Below, piece by piece: positions 33,000 to 45,295 of a stretch of 60,431 nt of DNA. Within the stretch, counting starts at the first letter, position 1. Each line of letters opens with the position of its first letter. The stretch is taken from assembly GCA_023853785.1 (NCBI GenBank), contig JAJIRX010000146.1, positions 1 to 60,431 of the forward strand, given 5' to 3'. Origin of the DNA: Psilocybe azurescens (taxonomy: Eukaryota; Basidiomycota; Agaricomycetes; Agaricales; Agrocybaceae). The position numbers and the translations under genes were made by a program. The notes below the pieces were generated by a model. It ran no database searches and was not told where the DNA came from. It saw only the letters and a program-made list of their open reading frames with translations.

Positions 33000-35900
33000 G
33001 CTGTAAACTGTTCTAAGATATCTACAGCTCTTTGTTTGGTAGATGCTAACAATTCCATGTCTAATCTTCAATAAATACTTTGTCCTGAATTTAATAAGGT
33101 AGATCTAGTTATCAGGTGATATCCTCATAATAGGTAGGCTGGTGCAAAGGTAGTTCCCAAATGGGGAGTAGAGTTATATGCAAGCATTATTCCATCAATG
33201 TGCCCAGCCCAGTCCTTCTTTGTCATATCTATGTAAGCCCATAATGTGATCACCAAAGTTTGATTCAATATTTGCATTTGACCATCTGCCTGTGGGTGAT
33301 GAGAAGTGGTTAAGGCTCTTTTCTTTCCCATTAGACAACATATCTTGGACCAGAATTTATTGCACCACTGACTATCTCAATCTGTGATAAACTGTTGTGG
33401 AATTCCGTAGTGTGCAATATACTTGAAAAATAGAACTGCTGTCTCTTTTTCAGTGATCTTTGTTGAACATGGAATGAAAATCCCATATTTGGTAAGTTTA
33501 TCTACTATTACCAGGATGTTATTATACCCCCAAAACTGGCAAATCCAGGATAAAGTCCATAGTCACTACTTCAAAGGTTGTGTTGGAATAGGAATTGGAT
33601 GTAACAATCCATTTGGAGCCTCGCACTTAAGTTTAATTTTCTGGCAGACATCACAGCTTACTACAAATGTTTTAATGTCCCTAGATATTTGAGGCCAATA
33701 ATAACTGACTGCCAGCTTATTGTAAGTTTTATGGTATCTGCTGTGGGCTGTTTCTGTTAATCCTTTGTGAACTTCTTCCAGTAATTTCTTTTGTAACCCT
33801 TGCAGTACACATAAACAATCAGAGCCAGTGGCATCTTCAAAGAATAATAATCTGTTGTCCGAGTATTGGTATTGAGATATCATGTTATCTTTGCTTTGGG
33901 ACAAATCTAATATTTGTGCAAAGTGTTCATCCTTTAAATACTCTTTATGCCATTCCTTTATCTTTTCCTCAGCTAACCCAACAAGTATGGAAAAGGTTCT
34001 AGCTGTAGAAATAAGGACATCCTGATCTATTCCTTTCTGATCCTTTACTTGTAATTTTAATAGATCAATGTCTCTCTTGTCTGTCTGTTGTTGTTCCTGC
34101 TCTACAAAAATTGATGTGACTGATATTAGTCTTTCTTCAAATTGTGTACCCAGTTCCTCAAACATATCCTTCAAAGGATAGCTTTCTGTAGATAATTCAA
34201 TAACAGCATTGTCATCTATTACAGAATTCTGAGTTAGTGGCACTCTCCTTTGTAGTCTGGAAATGAGATCAACATTAGAGTGTACTTTCCCGGTGTGATG
34301 CACTATCCATAGCCCTGGATATGCTGCAAAAACAGTTCCCCAGATAAGTAATCATCTATTGATGTTCTGGAAGGTCTTACTCCAAGTTAGAGCAGTGTGA
34401 TCAGTAATGGCTAAAATTTTATCTCCTTCTAAGAACAGCTGGAATTTAATCAGTGCTTCTTTAAGCACAGGCACTTCTTGTTTAGTAGGAGAGTAATTTC
34501 TTTCCAGGGATTTAAGTACCCTAGACCAATATGCAATCACCCTCTCTACATATACTGTTGTTTCCTCAAAGATTGTTCCCCATTTAATATCTATTGGAAT
34601 GTCCTTTATTTCCTTATGGGTGAATGATACTAATTGAGGCACCAGATTGCCAGCATTAAATGCCTTATTTAGTCTTTTGTATATTTTAGTACCCCAAAGG
34701 TCTTGCGGCTAGAATGGGTTGTACTTGTTGCAGTATTCCAGCAAGTCTGTAATCACATACATCCGTGTAGACACAGTATGGTAAACCTGGTTTTGCATAA
34801 GCACATATTGGAGCATTACTTAACACCTCTTTACATAGTTGGAAGGCTTCTTTGCAAATTTCAGTCCATTCCCATTCCTGGTCTTTTTTATTAGCTTAAA
34901 TAATGGAAGAGCAATCCATGCATAGAAGGGTACATAATTTGCAAAATAGACCATCATACCTAAAAGGTTTGTAGTTCTGCCACATTTTTTGACTTGTCCA
35001 GATTTAGAATAGTGTCCACCTTCTCCTTATGGGTTGATAGTCCTAATCTTGAAACCTTCTGGCCTAGTAAGAGGAGTGACTAATAGCCCAAATGACATTT
35101 TGCTGGTGACAGCATGATATTAGCCTCCTGTATAGCCTTAAAGACTTGTGTTAGATGTATTAGATGATCCTCAAATGCTTTGGAGTATATCACTATGTCA
35201 TCAATGTAGACTAGAGCAAATATCTATAGAAATGGAGCCAGTATGTTCTGCATAACACATTGAAAAACACTGGGACCACTTCAATATCCAAATGGTGTAC
35301 AACAGAATTGCCATAATCCTCAATGTGTGCAAAAAGCCAGTTTTTCTGAAGCTGAATCTGTCATTGTTAATTGTGTAAATCCTGCTAGAGCATCAAGAGT
35401 ACTTGACAACTGGGCTCCTGTAAGAGCTTGTAGAATATCTTCTTGCTTTGGCAATGGAAATTTGTCTGGGACAACTTGCTCATTAAAATATCTGAGGTCT
35501 ATAACCATTCTAGGTTTTGAGTTTTGATAAACAATAAAAACAGGAGCTTCCCACAGACTCTTGGATGGTTCTATTACACCTAGAGCTATCCACACATCCA
35601 TTTGTTTGTCAATTACTTCTTATTTTGATGGAGAAGCTGGGAAAGGTGGCAGTGAGATGGGTGTCATTCCTTCTTTCATTGCTATATCTACCTTAGCATC
35701 ATAATTACCCAGCCTCCCATTTAGGCCAAACACTCCTTCATGTTGTCTAACTACCTTTTGAATTGCCCTCACGTTTTTCTGAAATTAATGAGGATGCAAT
35801 ATCTACTTCAGCGAGGAGCTGCTTGTCTGAAACTTTCTCTGGGGAGCCTCTGCTGTTTTGGTCCTCCATCCAAGAGTAACTTGGCTAGAGGATCATATTT

Positions 35901-36190
35901 CTCTGTTAGGTTGCATAATGCTTTCAGTGAAATTTCAGCTTGCAAAATTATAGTTCCGTTTTCTCTAGACACCACTAAACTTCGAACTAACCTTGTTCTT
36001 CCTTCTGCAATACTTCTTCTGGGGTTGATTTATCTGTTTGATCAAGCCAGTTGGTGGGGTTATGTATCTTGCTCAGCAACACCCCTTTGGTCACTGTAAA
36101 AGGTTGATCTGTGAAGTTGGAAATGTGCACAAAGGGTTTGTTTGTGTTTATGAGAGTATCTGGAATTCTTACACTAATTTCTTTCAACAA
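33000..36190 (-). pseudogene. Ty3/Gypsy pol (RT, RNase H, integrase), degenerate
   Basis: The minus-strand domains run in the expected order. A pre-RT linker with IPDTLINTNKPFVHISNFTD and KEGMTPISLPPFP (36190-35640) is first. RT has IALGVIEPSKSLWEAPVFIV, KPRMVIDLRYFNEQVVPDKF and FPLPKQEDILQALTGAQLSS (35601-35320). The RNase H connection has VIAYWSRVLKSLERNYSPTK and ITDHTALTWSKTFQ (34642-34352). The integrase zinc-binding part has GLTETAHSRYHKTYNKLAVS and VSCDVCQKIKLKCEAPNG (34303-33566). The integrase core has TSHHPQADGQMQILNQ and ML-YNSTPH (33331-33125). Stops and frameshifts separate the segments, and the YVDD region (about 35170-35230) is decayed. No LTRs were identified around it. Confidence 0.9.
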
Positions 36191-36424
36191 ATAACAATGT
36201 TGCCTTTGAGTCTATATGACATGATATTACGACTTTCTGATTGCTACATGGCAGAATTACCACACTCTCTACTGACCATACCCACATGGGACAGTGATCT
36301 AATTATGTACCGTATGGAATTTGAATTAATTATAATGTGATGTATCACATGGCCTGAAAGAGACTTCGGTGAAAAGGCAATTATGTAGTGCTTGTCATGG
36401 TGTCAAGCAAGGGCCCAACAATGT
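36191..36424. other. no gene seen
   Basis: Short stretch between Gypsy remnants and the terminal inverted repeat of the alpha-kinase unit. GTGTCAAG occurs at about 36403 and again at about 42217 outside the other end, but at unequal distances from the repeats. Confidence 0.4.
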
Positions 36425-36572
36425 CATGTGTATGGAAACCCGGACTGTCAAGCCTCCAAAGCCATCACCAAACACATTGCAGCTGGCCATGCCGCCTGAT
36501 GCATACATGCTTGGCACGTTAGGACCTCGGTCAGTACTCTAAGAATATAGTACGGGCACAGACGGTGACGTT
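36425..36572. repeat. left terminal inverted repeat of the alpha-kinase unit
   Basis: It contains GCCTCCAAAGC, ACCAAACACAT, GGCTGGCCATGCCGCCTGAT (one mismatch at its start) and GGCACGTTAGGACCT, then ATATAGTACGGGCACAGACG. All recur inverted at 42060-42208. Confidence 0.88.
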
Positions 36573-37255
36573 CGCAGTGGGGACATCGCTCCGGCAAGAT
36601 ATCTTGCCTTGAATGCAGTTCTTGACCTCGAAGTCTTTGTAATTCTATTAACATATACATTATACTGTACATTTAAATTAATATTTATAAATGACAAGAT
36701 ATATTTGCTCGAGATCACTCCATCGAGCATGAATCAAGTTTCCGTGGTGGCAGACCATGTGAATTTCCCTTGATGCCTGGCTCTCCATCTAATTGTTATC
36801 ACAGCGCACCAGTAAGGGACCAATATTATGTAGAAATGTACATATGTGCTCTGAGACATCTATAGACGATATTAGAGGTAAAATTAGAATGTCCGGTGCA
36901 TACAGAGCACCAAAACCAATTTCTACTGAGCCATCATGATCAAGCTACTTATTATTTACCATTTCATGGCTAGAACAAATACATAAATTATATATGCCAG
37001 AGCTTGTCCTACTTGTCTTCTGAAGCTATCAACTTCCCTAACTGGAACCATTTGCAGTATTTATTACAAAATGTTGCCCTGTAAACTTGTCAAAGGCTGT
37101 ATTGACGTTCCCTCTCCAAACAGCGACTGTTCAGCATCTTCATGATTGCTCAGAGACCTGTGACTAAATTATTAGCATATTTTATCATTAAATAGCAAGC
37201 TTTATACAAACAGATGTGTCATGATTTGCAGGTCAGTCAACAAATTCCCTGCTCC

Positions 37256-39604
37256 TTAAAGAATAGATTTTATAAGCTGAACATGGTCCTGTCCATAAAT
37301 TTGATACATACCTTGAAAATCTGAGATGTAGGCCTGACCGTGTGTAATATTAAATTGGACATGCTGTACAAAGCAAAGGAAGATGCCTATTTCATAACCT
37401 GGCTCGTTACAATCCTGAAGTGGAACAGCATCCGCATTGTGGATGTACTTGATAAATAGGTTGTCCTCCAGCAGCAGTTCCTCCAATAAATATGATGCAC
37501 GGTGAGATGTTGATCTACCTCCAGCATGAGAATCAAGTGATTTCTCAGAGTATGCAATTGTGCCTTTGACAAATCGGAGTCGTGGAATTTCAAAAAGTGG
37601 CTCTTCTACAGCTGTGGTGAGTATAAAATCATCTATAAAATCATATGCAAATTGGAGAAGGGAATCTGCCCATCCAAGCATTGTTGCCTCTGTGAGCACT
37701 TTGTGGCTTTCATCAACATAGTTGAAGCATTTCATTATGGCTCCAGAATGTCGGTCATCATAAGGGCACTTCAGAGCTACTAGGATGTGCTTTGAGCTGT
37801 TGGAACCAAGTCCCACAGATGGAGCATTGGAGATCCACTGTAAGGAGGATAAATGTGCAGTCTTGAATGTTCCCTTTCAAGAAGCTTGATTTTGTCATAA
37901 GAAATATATGCCAAAAGACTTTCGCTCTGATTTATGATTCCATTTCTGCTGGGATTTTCTGTGTCACAAAGTGCTGCAAAAGAAGGTGCTTTGATGAGGT
38001 AGCAAGAGATCCGCTCTGTGATCTGAGTGTCAACTAAATATGGCTGATTAGTAGAGTACAATTAATAATAAGTATGGGAACATACACTGTTTCTGTTTTT
38101 CAATAATCAGATTCTGGACACCCAAAGATATACCCTTTTGCACTTGGTCAGGATCAAGCTGCTTGAATGAACCACTGGACTGCTTTTTTCTCAGAATGAA
38201 TTTTCTTGGATGCTGAAGCTGCAATTGGTAAATGTTTCTCTGGGCTGGGTGGTGCTTTGCACTTTGGGTGTATTACATCTGGTGTCACCTATAACCAAGT
38301 AAAATAGTAATCAGTATTAGCTGCTGACTACATGAATAATATACAAACCGGGTGTATTGACTCAATGTGCCTAGCATGAATATCTTGGTGATTTGGGTAG
38401 TCCTCTGCACAAAGCCATTGATCACAGTCAATTACCAAAGAAAATTCAATGGGAGATTTGGGTGGTGAAAAACAAGAGAACCATCCGACTTTGCACCAGT
38501 TTTTTCTTCAAAAATAGGCCTTGAAAATATGGTGTGAATGGATCCATTTTGCTGATGTCTTGCCAGCTCCCTGTTTCACGGACTGTCATGGTTGAAAAAT
38601 CCCACGGAAATCCATCAAACAGCTTTTGAAGAGGAGGGAGCAAGCTTTCTTTGATTAATAAAGAAAGAGCAGATGGAAAAATCTCATATTCGACTGCCAT
38701 TCCTTCCCAAATTATCTGTTTACATTTGAGTTCTTGTAAATTATTAAACAAGAGACTAACCCACTGTGTTTCCAACTTTACCACTAAGTAATTGATAGGA
38801 GACCTGAAGCAGAATACGTACTTCATCTCTAACTTGTGCTTGAGATGAAACTGCCCCAGGAAGAGACTGGGGGCTGGAGGGATTTTATATGGTGAAGATG
38901 ACCAGCGGTGGTGTTCATCTTGATATCTCATGTGTGCATGAGTATAACCAGTATGAGATGGTCCAGATGGCAAAGAAGATGGTGGAATAGATTTTTGTTC
39001 AAAGAATTTTTGAAAGAATGATGGACTGCTAACAGTCAGAACTTGCTGAGATACAGCAGTAACACGTCCCTGAGGAGTATGTGCACCTGTAGAAGAGCAT
39101 AAATTACAATTGATTATCAAGAAAAGATAGTTTACCTTGATGTTGTGACTCATTATCATTCTCTGAATCACAGATAAGTTCACAGCACCCTCAGTGGCAG
39201 AGTCATGATGTATAGACATTGAAGGTGCAGAGAGCGGTCCACTAGGTGCTGTTACCATAAAGCGCAAACACAAAGACCACTTTAATCAACACTATTGAAT
39301 ACATCATACAAAATATCACATACCTGCTGCTGCAGCTGTTTGCACTACTCGGGCAGTAGTTGTCCGTTTACCCAAGTAGTTTCATGCAGGAGCCACATAT
39401 GTAGCATCCGGGAATATCTGGCCGACCTTCATTACTAACATAGAAACGGTTCTCACCAGGTTGTATAATATTAGAGCAGCTTGGCTGTTCACAGGCACAA
39501 GCAATAGTTGCAACAGAGTCCTGCGTAAACTCTGCTGCTATTTTTAAAAGATTAGAAGACATAGCGTGCTGTGTGAGTGTTTGGTTGATGATAGTATGCA
39601 GCAT
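37256..39604 (-). pseudogene. alpha-kinase family gene (atypical protein kinase)
   Basis: Atypical serine/threonine kinase of the alpha-kinase class. The first exon (39604-39360) has a Cys-rich start: ACACEQPSCSNIIQPGE, then PGCYICGSCMK. Introns follow at about 39325-39254 and 39137-39088. A middle region has LQKLFDGFPWDFSTMTVRE and PFTPYFQG (38700-38500). After another intron (38345-38287) come a linker, FNYVDESHKVLTEATM, and FAYDFIDDFI. The C-terminal catalytic signature is FIKYIHNADAVPL, IFLCFVQHVQFNITHGQAY and YISDFQG. Breaks include a frameshift after SCMK (about 39378), one near 38170 and one near 37830. The family is strongly expanded in basidiomycetes; its role here is unknown. Confidence 0.8.
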
Positions 39605-40141
39605 TGAGTAGAGTAGAATAGATTATACAGCCCAGTCAAGGCTCTATTTAAACTGATTTCCATTCAACTAGAATATTCTACTAGGCTCTATGAAGATACT
39701 AATTAAAGTAATTCTACGAATAAATGCGACTAAAGCAATGAGTCAATAATGAGAAACATGAGTAAGCACAGTAGGTGCCCAGCCAAACTGTAAGTCACTG
39801 GACCTCCCAGTATATCCGAGTATATTCTAGCATAGACACTTGGTCTTACCAATCTATTTCTAATCTAAATACTTTGTGTTCTGGCAGTTTCGGGAATATT
39901 TATCACTGAGTCAAAAGCACGCACACAATGGCTACTTAAGAGTGCAGTATATATGCATTGAGACTTTCTTCAATATTATAAATTTCTCAATTGACTACAC
40001 AGATATGCCTCAGCAGAATCAGCATAAGCCGCCTTCGTATGTCCTGTTTGTTCATTCATCAGATCAATTACTGTGGGCTCACATTGACTGTCAATAGCAT
40101 CACTCGAAAGCATTGCCTGTCATATCATCAACTACTGGAAA
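39605..40141. promoter_or_regulatory. shared intergenic region of the divergent gene pair
   Basis: The region lies between the kinase start at 39604 (minus) and the transposase start near 40142 (plus). It contains an ATATATGC stretch near 39948 and ATTTAAAC near 39645 that could serve as core promoter elements, one for each direction. The 73-codon plus frame at 39876 may be 5' leader rather than protein. Confidence 0.35.
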
Positions 40142-41909
40142 ATGAGGAAAACGGACATTGAAATATTGCAGCTCCTCAAGAATGAACACATGGATACAGA
40201 AGTGTATGGGCTTGGGTATGTTGTTTTATTACTTAGTCTACTAAGTAGGCGCTCATGCTAGTGATATAAACAGAATGACATCATTTAAGGCTATCCGCAA
40301 GCGGATGGGTCTATTGTCTACTAGGCAACAGGGTCACACAATTGAATCAATTCATGATTCTGTAGTGGCCCTGCGAAAGCGATTCCCTAAGGCAGGGGCC
40401 CATGATATGACGTCTCTACTATTTCATGAGATGGCATGAAGGTTCCAAGGCAAGTTATTAAAGCTCTATTGTCATTGCACCTAATTTACTTGCACAATAT
40501 ACTAGAAATATTGTGGTTGTCTACTTCCAAGTATATGAACCTGAATTAGTTCATGAGCGCAAGGCTGGGCAGCTGAAGCGACGCTGTTTCTGGGCTGCAG
40601 GTGTAAATGATATTGTAGCTGTTGATCAGCATGACAAATGGAAGCGCTTTGGACTTGGTCTTCACATTGGCGTTGATCCATTTGCTGGTCGGATACATTG
40701 GGTTAAAGTCTGGTGGACAAACAGCAACCCAAAGCTTATTTTATCATATTACCTAGAATTTATTGAGACATTTAAATGTATGTCAAGTCTCGATTTATCA
40801 GATTAATGTGTGACTAACATTGTAGTAGACATGCCTCTTGTTTCCCAAAGTGATTCAGGCTCCGAGAATTATGGAATTGCTAAAGCACATACTGTACTAT
40901 GTCATTGGCATGATCCAAGTTTGTCTGGGACCATTCAGCACTGTTGGATGCGAAAGAAAAAGAATATCAAGCCAGAAATTTCTTGGTCACAGATGCATCG
41001 GAGATTCACACCAGGATTTGAAGATCTTTTAGAAGCTGGAGTTGTAAATGACTGGTATGACATTAATCGCCCGCTTGACCTGTAAGCTGTGTGCCATATA
41101 TGTTTTTGTTCTATTGACTAAAGATACATCTTAGTCTGGTCTTTCGCTGGATATTTATTCCTTTTCTTCAAAAGGAGCTTGATGCATGGGCAGACCACAT
41201 TAATAACAGCCGTAAATGTGCTGATTGCAACAAGATTCTACCACATGGAGTCCCAAATGATATTTACAGCTCCCCACATCGGTATGGAGCTCTTGACTTT
41301 AAGGTAATGCATGCATTTATAAAATATTGACTGATTGTCCTGAATTTAATTTGTATATGTCTTGTAGATTCACGTTGAACAAGCAGCAGTTGATTATGTG
41401 CAGCAGGAGTTTGCACCACCAGAAAATCCAGTTTTCCTTCTCGTCCCCCCCTGAGTTTAAAAAATATGCTCAAATTCTTTATGAGAGTATGGGAAGCCCA
41501 GTGGTGAACTCGGAAAATGTGTGGGACATATACCATGAGCTTATCTATAGATTTGAACACCTTGACCAAGCTGTGGAGTTCATGGAAGAGTGTCAGGTAT
41601 TTCTCAGCTTATGGAATAATCAAGACAACAATGAGATCATGCCTCCGGATGGAAGAGAACTTTTGGTGGACTTGATTATGCAGATAAAGATGGGAATTAC
41701 TACATGGGTGGTGTAAATAATGGAAGGGGACTTGGTGTGTACTTCGCTCAGCATGGCATTGAATATTGATCTAATCATTCTCCCCTATTTTAGACACAGC
41801 TCTTGAGAAAGAGCTTGACAGGATGGAAGATGAGGATGATGATTTTGAGGTTGTTGAGGTTTATTTTACCAATGATGAATATGACAATGTTGAGGAAGAC
41901 GAGTGGTAG
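40142..41909 (+). pseudogene. rve/integrase-like DDE transposase gene
   Basis: The exons read MRKTDIEILQLLKNEHMDTE, then after a 57-bp intron KAIRKRMGLLSTRQQGHTIE, RKRFPKAGAHDM and, after an in-frame TGA, YFQVYEPELVHERKAG. The catalytic core shows FWAAGVNDIVAVDQHDKWKR (first D), PFAGRIHWVKVWWTNSNPK, MPLVSQSDSGSENYG (second D) and CWMRKKKNIKPEISW (candidate E). Next come FRWIFIPFLQKELDAWADHI and ILPHGVPNDIYSSPHRYG, and an acidic end (DDDFEVVEVYFTNDEYDNVE). Introns near 40778-40825, 41083-41135 and 41304-41367 have GT...AG ends. I know this WAVDQHDKWKRFGL type as a basidiomycete integrase-core family. One stop after HEMA is the clearest lesion. Confidence 0.8.
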
Positions 41910-42059
41910 ATAGAGTGGTAGATAGAAAATATTTGCATTGTTGGAAAGAATTATTTAAATCACATCAATCACCGTGAACTAGATTAGAACTATCTACTCA
42001 ATACATACATCTATGCTCTATCATGGAGACCTATCCCTTATTCAACTACATCGTCATCT

Positions 42060-42208
42060 CACCATTGCCGTCTGTGCCCATACTATATTTCTAAGAGTAC
42101 TGACCAAGGTCCTAACGTGCCAGCATGTACGCATCAGGCGGCATGGCCAGCCGTGATGTGTTTGGTGACAGCTTTGGAGGCTCGACAGTCTGGGTTTCCA
42201 TACATGTG
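42060..42208. repeat. right terminal inverted repeat of the alpha-kinase unit
   Basis: Inverse of 36425-36572, with several substitutions and one-base indels. It begins 150 bp after the transposase stop. Confidence 0.88.
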
Positions 42209-43126
42209 AGGTACAGTGTCAAGTGGACACCATCCCTGGTACACTGCACCCTGGCACACCTTTGCCCTGTGGGGTGATTTTTGATTTCAGCAGCTGGTTT
42301 TCATCAAATCTGGCATTGGCTCCTGCCATTCTAATGCATTTTCTGTTGGGTACTTTCATCCCACTCTGGACACTTTTTGCCATCCCTGGTATACCAATTT
42401 AGGATGGATTGTGGGGAGAATTGGTAGGGGAAGGGGTGGAGGTCCGATTGAGGTAAATAAAATATAAAATAGAATTCATACTCATTATTTGTCTGGCATA
42501 AATGCTCGTTTGAGAGATTGCAGAAAAACAGATGGTAAAATGGATCCTCAATTTATGCAGTTTCTAGTATGGCCTCCACCACGAGGTGTTGAAGTGCAGT
42601 ACAGCTTTTGCATATCTTAAAATGTTCCATATATCCAATACATATTTGTTATGCAGCTCACTTGGCAAATCAATTGAAATTTGAATGAGATTGGATGGAA
42701 TTGGGGCCACACTGACTTGGTGTCCAGGCTTCATCTGGAGCACCACAGGTGCTGTGGTATGTAAATATTGAGCAGCTGCTGCCCTGTCTTCTATTTACTG
42801 CCTTGCCTTAGAGCAGCTCCATAACCTGTATATATATAATGGAGCCATTCTGGTCTCCAAAATTAAGATTGGCAACCGGGGGAGCTGATTGAATTGATCA
42901 TTAGTTGCCGCCACTGGAACTGTGAATTAGCAACCGGTTTTATGCTCAGCGGATGCTCAAAGACAGTCATAAATTGAATATTGGCAGCTGGTGCAGGTAT
43001 GGTGATGGATGAAATTTGTGTGGTGGCCTCTGTAGGGTTTTCAATTATTTGCCACTGGTGCTGCAGGTGAAATCCAGAATCTGGGAATTAGGATGGAACA
43101 GAAAGCAGTTGCCATAGAAATTTAGA
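42209..43126. other. no gene seen
   Basis: Non-coding sequence 3' of the unknown gene at 43127-46641 and right of the alpha-kinase unit. It contains several GCCACTGG(A/T)(G/A)CTG words (42895-43070) without clear structure. Confidence 0.4.
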
Positions 43127-43161
43127 TTACACCATAGGCTGCCATAACTTTTGGAAACAAG

Positions 43162-43169
43162 ACACCATC
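43162..43169. repeat. 8-bp target-site duplication of element E1, left
   Basis: ACACCATC, repeated exactly at 45288-45295. On the gene strand this is GATGGTGT, part of the codons for D-G-V. Confidence 0.92.
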
Positions 43170-43511
43170 AAGGTCTTTGCATGGCCCCCATTTTTTGGTC
43201 GGACTCCGTTGGACTTTCTATATTCAGAATGACAATTTTTCTGGTCTAGGACTGCTGAAATTTTCCGGTGAGATTCTGGTGAGATTCCGGTGAGATTCCG
43301 GTGAATGTCCGACCAGACTACAAGTCCAATGGACTGTCCGGGTGAACTGTCCACTGGAAATGACTGGACAGAACCAATGGAAGTCCAATGGAAGTCCATC
43401 GAATCCCACTGGACATGACCATTGGAATTCCAGTGGACAAGTCCAACGGAATTCCAATGGAAGTCCAACAGATGTCCTTTTATTATAAGTTATACTAGTA
43501 TAGAAAAAAAA

Positions 43512-43590
43512 AACACAAACGAGAATTGAACTCGGGCATCGGAGAACGCCAAACGCAAGCAGGATAAACCAACTGAGCCACAAAGGCTTA
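43512..43590 (-). ncRNA. tRNA-derived Pol III unit in element E1
   Basis: The minus strand reads GCCTTTGTGGCTCAGTTGG (box A-like TGGCTCAGTTGG), a hairpin-capable GGCGTTCTCCGATGCC and CGAGTTCAATTCTCG (box B and a T-arm-like stem), and ends in a run of nine T after GTGT. The D-arm region is AT-changed (GGTTTATCC), and no full cloverleaf closes. Confidence 0.72.
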
Positions 43591-43789
43591 TGGAAAATAA
43601 TAAAATTAGTTAAATACATAGTGATGTGGCCGAAATTCTCAGCACTGCTCGGCACGGGACAAACAACAACGTGCATGTGACATGTTGATGCCACATCAGT
43701 CAGTTGTTGATTCCGACCCCAACCCTTTTTCCTTCCACCACCACCACCGCCTTGTCAGTCGGAGCCAGGCGAGAGCCAACCTGATGCGA

Positions 43790-44560
43790 CAGAGGACAAG
43801 AACGACCATGATGGCCACACCGATGAGGATGACCGCAACGGCGACAACAAGGATGCGGACAAGGACCACGATGAGGACCAGGAGGGCAAGGGCAAGGGCA
43901 AGGACCGGGAAGATGATGGCTAGGACCAGGATCGCGATGGCAAGGACCAAGACACTGGTGTGGACCAGGACGTGGGTGAGGACGGCGGTGAGAGCAAGGA
44001 CAAGGACGGCAAGGGCAAGGACAAGGACAAGGACAAGGGGCGGCAAGGGTGAGGACGAAAACGGCAAGGGTGAGGACGGCAAGGGCAAGGACGGCAAGGG
44101 CAAGGGCAGCAAGGGAAGCAAGGGCGAGAACAAGGGGCGGCAAGGGCGAGGACAACACGCGACAACAACACCAGCATGTACCACAACAGGTACGGACTGC
44201 GACGACCTACGGCGAAGGCACCGACGGGTACCAGGACAGGCACAGCAGACAAAGACACTGACACATACCAAAACAGGTATGGACCGTGACAACACATACC
44301 ACCACGGGCGACAGCGAGGACGACAGGGATGACCACAACATGCGACAACAGCAGCGACACGTACCACAACATGTCCAGATGACAGCGACACATACCACAA
44401 CATGTACGGATGACACTGACAATGACACTGACAATGACACCGACGACAACACCGACACGTACCATGGTAGGTATGGCCAATGACAACACCCGACGGGCGA
44501 CACCAACACATACAACAACGGGTACGGCCGACCACAACGTTGATAACACGGACGACGACA
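43790..44560. repeat. GC-rich low-complexity block of element E1
   Basis: AAGGGCAAGGAC, GGCAAGGGTGAGGAC and later ACCACAACA(G/T)GTACGG and GACACTGACAATGAC words. Frames are open on both strands but encode only K/G/D, R/T or P/L/V repeats. Confidence 0.85.
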
Positions 44561-45287
44561 CCACCAATGTACCCTCTGCCCCCTTTTTCTGTTCTTTCTT
44601 TCTGTTTTTCTTTTTTGTTTCTTTTTACTATGTTTTTATTTTATTTTTACCTGTATATAATCATGTAGTATATAGTTTTAATATATTATATTACATTGTC
44701 ACATAAATTTAAGCTAAGATTAAAGTATTCCAGTTGGAATCCAATTGGATTCCATTCCATGTGAATTTAAAGTTGGACTTAGTGAAATTCACAAAGTCAG
44801 ATAATAATGTAGTATATAGTTTTCAATATATGATATTACATTGTCACATGAATTAAAGATAAGATTGAAGTATTATCCTAGTGACCTAGCTTCCTTAATA
44901 TGGCTCCCAAAGCTTCCAAGAACACTGCTACTGTCCCTAACTCCCTCCCAAGTCTGCAATTAAACCAGTGACAGTCCAGTGGACATCCACTGGACAGAGC
45001 ACTCTTGGATCTGGTCTAATTAAGTGCTGAGAGTCCAGTGGAAGTCCACTAGAAGTCCAACGGAAGTCCAACAGACTGGACAGTCCAGCCAGTCCACCTG
45101 TTTTCTGTCTTGAAGTGACTTGACCAGACTTTGACCGAATTTGCCAGACTCTGACTGGACTGGTAGCAGAATTTTGTCAAGTCCAATGGAATCCGTTGGA
45201 CATCCAATGGACTGTCCATTGGAATTGGCTGGGTCCGGTGAAAGTCCGTTGGAGTCCAATGGAATCTGGGGGCACTGTAAAGTACAC

Positions 45288-45295
45288 ACACCATC
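45288..45295. repeat. 8-bp target-site duplication of element E1, right
   Basis: ACACCATC, the exact copy of 43162-43169. Confidence 0.92.

Larger units (their letters stand above)
36425..42208. mobile_element. TIR-bounded unit with alpha-kinase and rve-type transposase genes
   Basis: The unit is about 5.8 kb. The ends are CATGTGTATGGAAACCCGG and the inverse of CACATGTATGGAAACCCAG, and about 150 bp of inverted repeat can be followed inward on each side. Inside are two divergently oriented, intron-containing genes sharing an intergenic region of about 0.5 kb. No convincing target duplication was found. The arrangement suggests a cut-and-paste element moved by the rve-type enzyme and carrying a kinase gene; this is inference. 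Confidence 0.72.
43170..45287. mobile_element. element E1 (GTACTTTAC superfamily, TCCAATGGA type), reverse orientation
   Basis: Ends on the + strand are AAGGTCTTTGCATGGCCCCC and GGGGGCACTGTAAAGTACAC, inside an exact 8-bp duplication. Subterminal dyads TCCAATGGA, TCCACTGGA and TCCGTTGGA fill 43200-43475 and 44980-45265. A series of ATTC(T/C)GGTGAG repeats lies at 43262-43305. Inside are the tRNA-like unit (43512-43590, minus), the core (43735-43790, minus) and a GC-rich block (43790-44560). It is the shorter relative of E2, in opposite orientation 6.5 kb away. No transposase is seen. Confidence 0.92.

Noticed and set aside
36425..42208. Alpha-kinase and transposase as unrelated neighbours with chance repeats
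   Set aside because: The inverted repeats are about 150 bp, closely similar and enclose exactly the two genes, which makes chance unlikely, though target duplication remains unproven.
43682..44567. Frames of 216-279 codons in E1 on both strands
   Set aside because: K/G/D, R/T and L/V/P repeats from the GC block; E2 has different, non-homologous products at the same place.
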